From Apostichopus japonicus (taxonomy: Eukaryota > Echinodermata > Holothuroidea > Aspidochirotida > Stichopodidae), in the NCBI RefSeq assembly GCF_037975245.1, contig NC_092582.1:22840577-22904576 (forward strand): a stretch of 64,000 nt of DNA, read 5' to 3'. Below, in pieces: positions 54,353-64,000 of this stretch; position 1 is the stretch's first letter; each line of letters begins with the position of its first letter. The notes under the pieces were generated by a model that was not told the origin of the DNA, did not search any database, and was given only the letters and a program-made list of their open reading frames with translations. Position numbers and translations under genes: made by a program.

Positions 54353-57300
54353 ATATTTATGAATGGCTATGGATGTTGAGGTCAAGCCTTCCAGATGGTG
54401 GGTTGATAGTCCTGGACCGAGGAGAGGTCAACTTGGGTGAATCAGATTAGCTGATATTCTACTTGTGATGATCGAAAGTCATTTTAGTCACAGAAAATGG
54501 CTCAATAACTCCACCGACTTTCCGTAGAATCCGTATGCCACCGGCAGAACAAATCACGAAGATGGTTGATTTAATGCTAACCGAACAAGACTGAGAAGAG
54601 TGCTTGCAAGCATGTTAATATAACATTGATGGAGAAGTCCTTCTTCAAGAAACTTGACAGAAAGTTTGTTACAAGAACTCTGGCTCAAATCCAACCAGAG
54701 AAGATCATTTAGTCTTCATGTAAGTAGATTTCCCTTTTGACATAAGTGAAGACGTTCCCTATTACTATGGCGACCCACGGTTGCGGAACTTGAGGCTACA
54801 GTGTGCGTCCCCAGATGGATGTGTCCGCTACTCTAACCTGCCGACTACCACCAATGACGGCTCAAGTTGGAACCTTCAACCTACCACCAGGCTCTGGAAC
54901 CTGCCAACAGGTTGTTGCAAAAGTGGTCAATGACTTTGTAGCTCCCTCCAGTTTCGTTTGAATCTTTAATATTTCATCCTGAAATGCTTTTGACCGTGGG
55001 GCACAGCTGGGTGTGGGTTTCCTACCCACTGCAGAGGATTTGTGACAATTTTACCTCCTCCACCGCAGATTAGGCATCCACTTTGTTTCCGAACCACCAC
55101 TTGAATCTTCCTAGTAACACATGGATGAGTAGTGAAACCAATAAGATGGGGTGCTATTTTGTTCTCTTAACACATTATGTCAAATTTGTACGGATTATGA
55201 AAAACAAGAGCAATTGGTGATTCCTGGTTACAGGGTTCTACTGTAATCGAACAATCATTTCTTGCATCAGGGAATGTTGAATGTGTGTTTAGGTTTGGCA
55301 GTGAATGGTGTAATGAAAGCATGTTCAAATTACTGTCATCCTATCAGACCTTCAATTTCTGAGCCGTGCATGTTGCATTTGTACGAACGTCAAAATTTTG
55401 ATTATAATGAAATTATGTTTGTTCGTTTCCTCTCTTTGTGGAGTAAACGTTGTTATTATATTTACAATATTTTCAAATCAAGCATGAGAATATATCAGCG
55501 ATTGATCATATCAAAAAGGTGTAAAAGGATGGACTTACCTCTGAATAATTCTTAGTTATTATGCTGTATTCACCTCCCCTCCTCACTCTGATAATTATCG
55601 ATAGCAGTTACAAGCAGACTTGGTCCTATATATGAGGAGAATTGAAAAGGGAGGTTGGGGCAGGGGGTGAGGGAGAGGATTGGCCCACCACCAAGAGGAG
55701 GAAAGGTTTGGGAACTTTGGGGTACTTTGACCTCATCCACAGGAGGAAAAAGTAAAGAGACTTGGTTAGTGGTTACCTGAGACAACTTTGGAATGGAAAA
55801 TACAGACTACATATTGGGGGGGGGGGGAAGAATTCACCATGTTCCATCCCTCCCCTCCCCCCTCCCCCTGTCCTTCCTTCTTCTTACCTCCTGTAATTGG
55901 GTTAGAAAAACACTCCACAAAGTTCTCAGCAAAAAGCAGACTACCAAAAATTAACTCTTAAAACCTGTATCTCTAAAAAACCGAGTGTATTTATGACTGA
56001 TTACTTAGCTTCCACAAGCTCTGAGAAGAAAAAATACATTAACACATTTACAAATCATAAACACTATTTCTGTGGAAATTCCTTGCCAGAGCTTTCAATA
56101 ACACTTCTCAACGGTACCGTCTATATAGCTAAGTTATGTAGAAGAAAAAAAAGGAAACCTTATTTAATACATTACAAATCCTAATGCGAAGACATGCAGA
56201 GTAATACCTTGTAATGTTTACACATTCTCAAAGTTCATGCAAAGTACACAATACCAGTATTAACTTGACTCTCTCATCTAAATTGACAAGTTTTGGTATT
56301 TTCTTTGTTTTTTGTGTGTTCTGTAGCAGACTTAATTCTAATTAAACATGTGTTTGTAAGAAATTTAGAATAACACCGTTTTTTTTCTACTTGCTCGTAC
56401 TCGAGCGTAGCATCTCTAATCTACTTTTTTCTTTGAGAGAGGGCATGACAAGAAACATTCTGTTATGTTTTGATACTGAATAGTAATAAAAAACTTTAAA
56501 AAAAGATCAAACCACAGGGCTGACCAATAATACACCAGCAGATATTTCCTCCAAAAATATGCTAGAAAGTAAAATACTAGGTTATGTTCAAACTCCACAT
56601 ATTATACGTAAGTCTTCTTATTTTAACAATTTTTCTCCATTCAGGAAATAACATGGTGGGGAAAAGGGAGTATCTGAGAGCAATTTTTTAGGATTCTTAA
56701 AGATGTGGAAGCAATGTTGTAACATTAATAAAATTAAGGGGTTAGGGCAGGGGAGAGGTTCATATTATAATGAAAAAAACAACAAAATATACCATGCAAA
56801 TGGTAAACAAAAATGTGTTAAATAACATATATACATGATGCAGTTTGTACATGCCTACTCTGTCACAAAAACCCGATTTTACTTCTCCAAAACTGTACGT
56901 GGGTCTAGCATACATAAAGGGTCCTGAATATTAACCATTTGTTCCCTCTGTTTTACTGTGCATCAGCTCAAAAAAGATAAAAATAATAAAAATAATACTA
57001 TATAAGTTACAGTATATACCTCTTATCAACAAGTCAAAGCCAACTACAGAGTTAGACCATCATACCAGATAATTAAATATAGATTCATTGTAACCTGAAC
57101 TTCTTGCTAACTATTTCAAACCGTAAGGTTGTCTCCTTTTAATTCTGGTACATGGAGGATGGCACCCAAGTTTGATCATTTAACTGAATCAAATTATCCA
57201 TATCTATGTATTTGTTAAAAAATAAGAAAGAAAAATACAAACACACCTGCCAGTTTCAGCATGACCTTCATATGGTCATACAGTCATGTCTTTACTGAAA

Positions 57301-57432
57301 GTAAGTTTATAAAAGAAATCTTGATATTAAAATGCAAAATATTGAAGTGAATTAAAATGCAGCAAAGAAAATAATAATTTCAACGTTTTGGCCCTCTCCT
57401 GTTCTCTTCCCTCCAAATTTTCTTCTTTCAGC

Positions 57433-57577
57433 CAGTTGGGACAGTTTCCTAATGCTAATACCTCTCAAAACTGTCCATCCATATCATGCTTCAAAGCACT
57501 TACACTGACAGCATGAACAGTTCCTAACCTTTTATCTGATATTGATACTGCTCGTACTGACACTACGAGTGCTCTGA
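57433..57577 (+). repeat. Dispersed repeat family B, distant copy
   Basis: CAGCCAGTTGGGACAGTTTC, CATGCTTCAAAGCACTTACA and CAGTTCCTAACCTTTTATCT match the units near 11 kb, so the family is dispersed rather than local. Confidence 0.78.
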
Positions 57578-58371
57578 AGAAGAAGAAAAAACCTCACTTA
57601 GCAGCATACAAAGAGAGTAGCAAAATGGTCATATGATCTATGTTGACCTATGACCTGCATAAATTAGCATCAATACCTTCTGAAAAGAAATTGCACATCA
57701 AGGCTTCAGCTGTTTTGGAAATTGTAGAACATCTGTTTGTTGCTGGTATTGTCAAAATGATCAAATCCCAACCTTTTGAATACCAAGCTAATATATCTCG
57801 GTATGTTGCGGGAAAGGGAACAACATGCAGAAATCTCAGTATGTTGCTTGTAACATGATCTTGACTAGTTTTACTGTTATTCTACACAGCTGATACATAA
57901 GTGCTTGAAAAACAGAAAGAAAATAAATTGCTAAAAATGGTTTAAAAAAAAAGTTGAATGATATTGGAAGGCATTGCTATCATATCACACAATACTTCTA
58001 TGATGATCAATTATTCTACAAAGTTGCTGACCAATTCCTGAAACAAAAAGTTGTTACAATTTATTTTGCAGTATTTGATCCCCTTGAAACACTGCATTCT
58101 GTTTTGAACCTAATTTACCACTAAGCCACAGGAGTACTCACATTTTGTTGCATTCTTCACTCTGCTTGGCACAAATCTTATGTTAGAAATATTATGTAAT
58201 GGTTTCTTTGGCAAAATTACGAAAGCTATTTCTTCCAAACCAAACTTGGTTTTCTTGATAACAGGTACAAATTGTTCACTGAGACCATTAATGATTGCAG
58301 AAAAAAACAAAAAACATTAAGATCATTTTTCATATGCATCCATGCTTGGAACTAAAATTAGACTGCAATAG

Positions 58372-58660
58372 GATCACCCATATTGATCCCCTCCAAATGG
58401 ATCACCTTAAGTTATCCTCTCCAATAGGATCATACGTATTTATCCCCCCCAAAAGACCACCTTATTCATCATCTAGAAAAGGATCGTCCATATTTATCCC
58501 CTCCAATAGGATCACCGGTATTTATCCCCTCCAGAAGGATCACCCTTATTTAATCCCTCCAATAGGATCACTCTATGTTAACCTGTCTAATAGGATCATC
58601 CATGTTTATCCCCTCCAATAGGATCACCGGTACTTATCCCCTCCAAAGGATCACCCGTAT
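58372..58660 (+). repeat. ~29-bp tandem repeat, about ten copies
   Basis: Units like TTATCCCCTCCAATAGGATC with ACC(G/C)TAT between. Lies between the MED22 and XPR1 3' ends. Confidence 0.9.
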
Positions 58661-59895
58661 CCAAGCAAACAAATTCTATACTACAAACTCTTGATTTCGA
58701 TTCTGAGAATTTCATTAGAAGAATGGGATGCTTGTATAAACTCTGAAGTACAAAAAGACAAAAAAAAATAAAAAAATATCCCAGAAATGATAGCCTAACA
58801 GGGAAATAATTAACTAAGGCCACACAAATTACACAATAACTTAGGCTAACGTTACTGCAAATTTAGAAAGCTCTTTAACCACTCAACCTAGCAGGGAAAT
58901 ATTTCATTTTAATTTCATAACCGACAGGTTGGTTAAATATTGGAGATACAGGCAACCCCACCCCCCCCCCCCCCAACAAATCACCTTTGGGCAACTGGTC
59001 CTGTTCCAAAATGGAGAGATTTCTGTATATATGCGAGTGTTCACAATAACACCACTTCTAGCTAACAGGCTTAGTGTTTATTTCATAAAAAATAAAAAAT
59101 TCTAACTTATTCAGTACTACTTTGCAGCAACCAAAAATGTATTTCATAGTAAAGTATTTATTTCAAAGGGAATGTTACGATCCATCGGACATGAAACCAT
59201 CTTCATGTGACGTCTGCTTTTTAACCCTATTTAAAGTGAAAGATATACAGTTACTTTGAGCATCAAAGAAAAATTGACAAAGGCCCAAAAAAAATTTACT
59301 TTTTTAATTTAATTAAAAAAAAAAAAAAAAATCATGCACCAAAAGATAGAAAGCACATCCAGATAGCATGCTTTATTACGAAGACATGAACAAGTGAACT
59401 TTTGCATCTGGCAACAGCTGAGAGCAATTTGATTAATGTACCTGGCAACAGGGTGGAGCTGCTCTCCTTCAGTGTGTTATGTGATTGACTGAAGGAAACT
59501 TATATATGTGAGACTAAGATAACTCACTTAGACCTTCAGTGCCATGAGTAAGACTGAATCTCTTGTATAAAATTAACAAAAATAAGGATAAAGTGAAACC
59601 CCAACAGAGCACATCCTCTTTGTGATTTTAAGACGCTACAGGATTCTCTAGCACGTGACTTGATGATGCGTTACTGTGTTTCATACCCGACCCAGAACTA
59701 CTAGACAACAGAACACTAAATGGTTCACTGATATCATAAAGGTGACCAATGCTCACCAATCACTTCTTAAACAAAAACCAAGAAAATAATGAATTCGGAC
59801 AGAAAGCTTTAAGAAAATACCGGTAATTTTCTTTTGTTATTTGATTATTTTGTTATTTGATTATGTGATTATTTTGTTATTTGTTTCTTTTGTTA

Positions 59896-60169
59896 TTATA
59901 CACTATCTTCTTCCTCCTCATCCTCATCTTCTTCTGATCCTGGCTCTCTCCTCTCGGAAGAACTTCTCTCCAATCGGTGGTAGTTTGCACATCGATCGCC
60001 TACCCCAATCCTACGATGGCGGGAGTCAGAGGAGCTCCGTGGGGGCTCCTCGTCACCCAGGAGGAAGTAGACGCGGGACGTACGGTTTTCCCTAAGGCCT
60101 GACGGTGCTTCTTCGATGGTGGGGTTTTGCATAGTTAAACAGTTATTTGGAATGTGCATAGTGTCGTCA
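59896..60169 (-). CDS. XPR1: XPR1 terminal coding exon (acidic tail)
   Basis: Acceptor CTTTCTGCAG; 91 codons including stop. It encodes a polar tail with RVYFLLGDEEPPRSSSDSRH and ends in a long Glu/Asp run and TAA. Phase fits the preceding exon. Sequence conservation with human is limited to the acidic end, so the start of this exon is less certain. Confidence 0.8.
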
Positions 60170-63100
60170 CTGCAGAAAGTAGGGGAAAAAACAGAAGGTA
60201 ATTCAAAATATCCTTCCCGTTTTTATCTTCTTCGCTCTCAAGACTTTTCATGTATGCATTCAAGTTAATGGAATTTGACTTGATACAGCTTTGTCTATGA
60301 AAACCACAGCACAACGCTGATTCCTGTGAAATTTTAACCTAAAAGACCCGTCTAAATATTGCGATGTCTTTATCTGTCGTGGTTAAAATATTGACATATA
60401 TCAACATTTGAGATAATTCAGATCAAAATATGAAAGCTGCAAAGGCTTTTAACGTCAATCTATATCGAACTCAGAAGAAGAGTGATTATTATTACTTAAC
60501 ATTTTTTATTCTCAGTGTTTAGTTCATCCTCTGGTTTTTTTTTAAGGATTGCGATGAATAAGTCGTAGGGGGAGGGTGGGGTTGCAGGGGGGGGGAAGGG
60601 AAGCTCCCCTGTTCCTTAATATGAGAGAGAACTCACCATGAATTAGGAGGGGGAGGGGGTGGGGTAGGGTTGCAGGTGGGGGAAGGGAAGCTCCCCTGTT
60701 CCTTAATATGAGAGAGAACTCACCATGAATTAGGAGGGGTAGGGTGGGGTAGGGTTGCAGGTGGGGGAAGGGAAGCTTCCCTGTTCCTTTAATATGGGAG
60801 AGAACTCACCATAAATTAGGAGGGGGATGGGGTGGGGTGGGGTAGGGTTGCAGGTGGGGTAAGGGATGCTCCCCTGTTCCTTAATATGAGAGAGAACTCA
60901 CCATAAATTAGGTATCCTCTTCCTTCTTTCCCAGCTCATCTTATTTTTGGAGAGCGGTATACTGCCCTCGTCGTCCATCATGCCCTCTACCTTGACAGGA
61001 TTGTTCTCATTGCTCTTGGCTGGTTTAATCGAGATGTCCCGGACGGCTCGGAATTGGCCGCAGTTGTTCAGGTGCTCATTTTCAAGTCGAAGGAAGTTCC
61101 ACACGAACCGTCTGGCGGGAAGAAGAGGGTGGGGTGGGGTGAGGGGGGGAGGAAGAAGGAGGAAACTGATTTGAGATTGGTTATAAAGGACACTTTAATA
61201 GCTAGAAGATATCAAGGAGTAGGACAGTTGTCCATGGATATAAAAGGACACTAAAGGGAAATGAGGGACACTTAAATAAGGATATGGAGGACATTAAGGA
61301 ATATGGAGGACACTAACAAAAGGATAAGGAGGACATTAACACAAGGATATGAATGCACTAACAAACAACACGGAGGGCACAGAAACAGATATTAACAAGA
61401 AAACCAAGAGGTTTTGAGATTCCTTGGCATCTACAGTAAATATTACTGTAGGTTCATTGTGTACACTTGGTTCCGACCTTTTATGAATATTAATGTAGCA
61501 TCAACACAAATGTTGTTCCTTGCTATCAGCTCAAGTTTGATGAACAAATTGATATTTTAAAGAATTTGCTTTAAGCTCTACCACTCATTAATATTCATGC
61601 CCCCTCATTAATAGTATTGGGGTAGAATTCCGACTTGCAGCTGGAAGGTTAGGGGGTTCGACTCCTGGCCGGGTCATACTGAAGATTTGTTGAAAATCAC
61701 TCTAAGCCCCGCCCTCTCATTAATATTCATGATATTAGCACCAAAATAAATAGGGATCGTCTACTCATGATGGGTAACCTATGTACCAAGAATGAGATCA
61801 ATCCACCTTGGGATTGCTGAGAAAACCTAATTTCAAGCTTTTTTGCGAAAAACAACACTTAGCCCCGCCCCTCATGAATAATAATGAGATTGGACAAACT
61901 GTCACCATATTCATATAGAGGACTTTCCTCTTGTACCACCAAACCAAGTTCCATGAAAATTTAACTTACGGTTGCGAAGATATTGACATTTGTTGAAAAT
62001 CACTCTAAGCCCCGCCCACTCATTAATATTCATGATATTAGCACCAAAATAAATAGGGATCGTCTACTCATGATGGGTAACCTATGTACCAAGAATGAGA
62101 TCAATCCACCTTGGGATTGCTGAGAAAACCTAATTTCAAGCTTTTTTGCGAAAAACAACACTTAGCCCCGCCCCTCATGAATAATAATGAGATTGGACAA
62201 ACTGTCACCATATTCATATAGAGGACTTTCCTCTTGTACCACCAAACCAAGTTCCATGAAAATTTAACTTACGGTTGCGAAGATAATTGACATTTGTTGA
62301 AAATCACTCTAAGCCCCGCCCACTCATTAATATTCATGATATTAGCACCAAAATAAATAGGGATCGTCTACTCATGATGGGTAACCTATGTACCAAGAAT
62401 GAGATCAATCCACCTTGGGATTGCTGAGAAAACCTAATTTCAAGCTTTTTTGCGAAAAACAACACTTAGCCCCGCCCCTCATGAATAATAATGAGATTGG
62501 ACAAACTGTCACCATATTCATATAGAGGACTTTCCTCTTGTACCACCAAACCAAGTTCCATGAAAATTTAACTTACGGTTGCGAAGATATTGACATTTGT
62601 TGAAAATCACTCTAAGCCCCGCCCACTCATTAATATTCATGATATTAGCACCAAAATAAATAGGGATCGTCTACTCATGATGGGTAACCTATGTACCAAG
62701 AATGAGATCAATCTACCTTGGGATTGCTGAGAAAACCTAATTTCAAGCTTGGCGTCACACACACACAGACACACACACACACATACGCACACACACACAC
62801 ACATACACACGCAGTCATGACCGCATAGATTCCTACGGCTACCGCCAAGGAATCAAAAAGGACACAAGAAAAAGGGATATGAAGGACAGGGAAAGGCTAC
62901 TACAAAGGATATGGAGGCCACTATAACAAGGATATGGAGGACACTAAAAAAGAACTTGAAGGACAGACACAAAAGGATATGGAGGACACTAAAACAAGGA
63001 TATGGAGGACACTAAAACAAGGATATGGAGGACACTAAAAAAGAATATGGAGGACACTTACACAAGGATGTGAGGGATACACACAAGAACAGGATTGGCA

Positions 63101-63578
63101 GGCCACAGAAAAGAACACAAAGGACACAAACAAAGTATATAAAGAACAAAAACAAAGGATTTTGGAGGACACATACATAAAGACATGAGGCACACAAAAG
63201 AAAAAGAACAAGAGGACAGGAGCAAAAAGATATGGAGGGCACTAAAATGGATATAGAGGACATATTCATGTGGCTTTTCAAACTAAAGAGAGTGGCTTTG
63301 AAGTAAAACAAAAAGCAGGCAGGGGCAGGGTTTGAGCATTGGGATAAAGCAGCTCGAGGAAATAATTTCGTCCATGATGTGCATACAACTTTTAAGATGA
63401 ATTCCAAAATGGTGACCTATCTTATTAATAGATTAATACTCACTAACCTGAAAACTTCCAACACTGCAAAGATGGTAACGATCACATCAGTTTCCAAGAG
63501 ACCACTCAAATTGAAAGACAAAGCGATGGTCCAGGCAAACCGTAGAATAAAATCCTCTACCACAGCAAAGTAGTAAAC
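59896..63578 (-). CDS. XPR1: XPR1, phosphate exporter (last three coding exons; continues off the right edge)
   Basis: XPR1 is the SPX-EXS family multi-pass membrane protein that exports inorganic phosphate. Minus-strand exons seen: 63448-63578, 60902-61111, 59896-60169, encoding 205 residues in matched phase. They cover the end of the EXS domain: YFAVVEDFILRFAWTIALSF, VIVTIFAVLEVFRRFVWNFL and RLENEHLNNCGQFRAVRDIS, all near-identical to human. The cytosolic tail is divergent and ends in an acidic run EEDEDEEEEDSV, longer than but similar in character to the acidic human C-terminus. The N-terminal SPX domain and most membrane segments lie beyond position 64000. Introns carry splice-donor-containing tandem repeats and a 303-bp array. 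Confidence 0.94.
60560..60905 (-). repeat. 86-92-bp tandem repeat containing the XPR1 splice donor
   Basis: CTCACCATRAATTAGG (plus strand) recurs with its last exon-equivalent base at 60637, 60724, 60810 and 60902. The last is the true XPR1 exon end. The body is G-rich and includes AAGCTCCCCTGTTCCTTAAT. Confidence 0.88.
60902..61111 (-). CDS. XPR1: XPR1 exon (EXS domain end)
   Basis: Acceptor TTCCCGCCAG, donor GTGAGT. It encodes RFVWNFLRLENEHLNNCGQF and RAVRDISI, then a variable tail with MMDDEGSIPL. Its last bases and donor are repeated in tandem three more times in the downstream intron. Confidence 0.95.
61686..62750 (+). repeat. Tandem array of a 303-bp unit, about 3.5 copies
   Basis: Units begin at 61686, 61989, 62293 and 62596 with TTTGTTGAAAATCACTCTAA and are almost identical. 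The last breaks off at CAAGCTT before a CA-rich run. Near-identity indicates recent amplification. Confidence 0.92.
62753..62816 (+). repeat. CA-rich microsatellite
   Basis: Interrupted (AC)n run directly after the 303-bp array. Confidence 0.9.
62860..63260 (+). repeat. Degenerate ~24-bp purine-rich repeat
   Basis: AAGGATATGGAGGACACTAA-type units; a related stretch is at 61250-61380 on the other side of the 303-bp array. Confidence 0.8.
63448..63578 (-). CDS. XPR1: XPR1 exon (EXS domain membrane segment)
   Basis: Acceptor TGTTCTGCAG, donor GTTAGT. It encodes VYYFAVVEDFILRFAWTIAL and then a hydrophobic stretch ending VTIFAVLEVF with a split Arg codon. Confidence 0.94.
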
Positions 63579-64000
63579 CTGCAGAACAAAGGGAGAAAAT
63601 GAAGAATAAATTAAACATTATCTTCAGTGAGATTGAGGGTGTGGGAAAGGGTGCAGAGGGGGGGTAGAAGGGCCGGGGGGGGAGGGTAATAGTTCTACAT
63701 GATCCTTGTACCACAGAACTTGACATAACTTGTGACTGTGCATTATTACACCAATGTTTCAATTTGATGCGATACGGATTACAGAAGGTAAGATATTTCG
63801 TGAAAAGCACAGCAAGGTTCTTTGGCCGATATAGGCCGTATTTGTTAGAGGGTGGGACTTTCTATGTTATGGACAGTGATTGAAATCACATTTCATTGAC
63901 AGAAAACTATTTTTTTTTGCTTTTCACAGTTGGTTCCTACACAACTCTTTTTTTATACACCCTATTCAGGTCAAAGCATCGCTTGAAAATTTGCTATCAG

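Larger units (their letters stand above)
54353..59895. other. Convergent MED22-XPR1 intergenic region
   Basis: Presumed 3' UTRs of both genes, a family-B copy and the 29-bp tandem repeat. Frames here are short and lack homology. Confidence 0.55.
61418..62854. mobile_element. Candidate composite element bounded by GATTCCTTGGC inverted ends
   Basis: GATTCCTTGGC at the left and GCCAAGGAATC at the right bracket 1437 bp in the XPR1 intron. Inside are a tRNA-like B box GGTTCGACTCC near 61653, the 303-bp tandem array and a CA-rich run. No target duplication was found, so the boundaries are tentative. Confidence 0.35.

Noticed and set aside
61686-62750. CRISPR-like array of regular repeats.
   Set aside because: Units are contiguous 303-bp tandem copies without unique spacers, in a eukaryotic intron.

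Overview
This is animal nuclear DNA: long AT-rich introns, GT-AG exons with short polypyrimidine acceptors, many simple repeats and poly-G/C runs, and several transposon families. The six recognisable genes are conserved animal housekeeping genes whose proteins align over their length with the vertebrate versions. I infer a marine invertebrate, most likely an echinoderm. That rests on the repeat style (tRNA-derived SINE with an ATT tail, short TTAA-flanked elements, hAT-like elements with 8-bp target duplications) and is not proven by any single marker.

Layout. 1-25,600: the 3' nine coding exons of SIN1/MAPKAP1 (mTORC2 subunit) on the + strand; the exon for the first ~63 residues is not seen. 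An unassigned minus-strand exon pair lies near 5 kb. SIN1 introns hold a dispersed ~150-bp repeat, an inverted-repeat family, a non-autonomous hAT-like element, large minisatellites and a TTAA-flanked short element. 26.1-27.7 kb: a 1.5-kb G-rich array of a 13-bp unit. 28.9-38.4 kb: complete ten-exon DSN1 (kinetochore MIS12 complex), minus strand, with a SINE and a candidate solo LTR in its introns. 40.4-42.2 kb: a composite hAT-like element with an exact 8-bp target duplication. 45.0-48.1 kb: complete four-exon ARPC5 (Arp2/3 complex), minus strand, whose first intron reads as a U12-type AT-AC intron. 48.2-50.5 kb: complete RPL35, divergent from ARPC5 across 163 bp. 52.6-54.4 kb: complete three-exon MED22 (Mediator head). 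59.9-63.6 kb: the last three coding exons of XPR1 (phosphate exporter), minus strand, running off the right edge.

The genes do not form a pathway. The striking architecture is at splice junctions. ARPC5 has a textbook minor-spliceosome intron. In XPR1 a minisatellite has copied the exon end plus its splice donor four times. In SIN1 a ~155-bp tandem repeat likewise begins across an exon-donor junction, but the extra donors have decayed. All splice models were deduced from reading-frame phase, splice consensus and protein homology recalled from memory; no alignment or transcript data were available.
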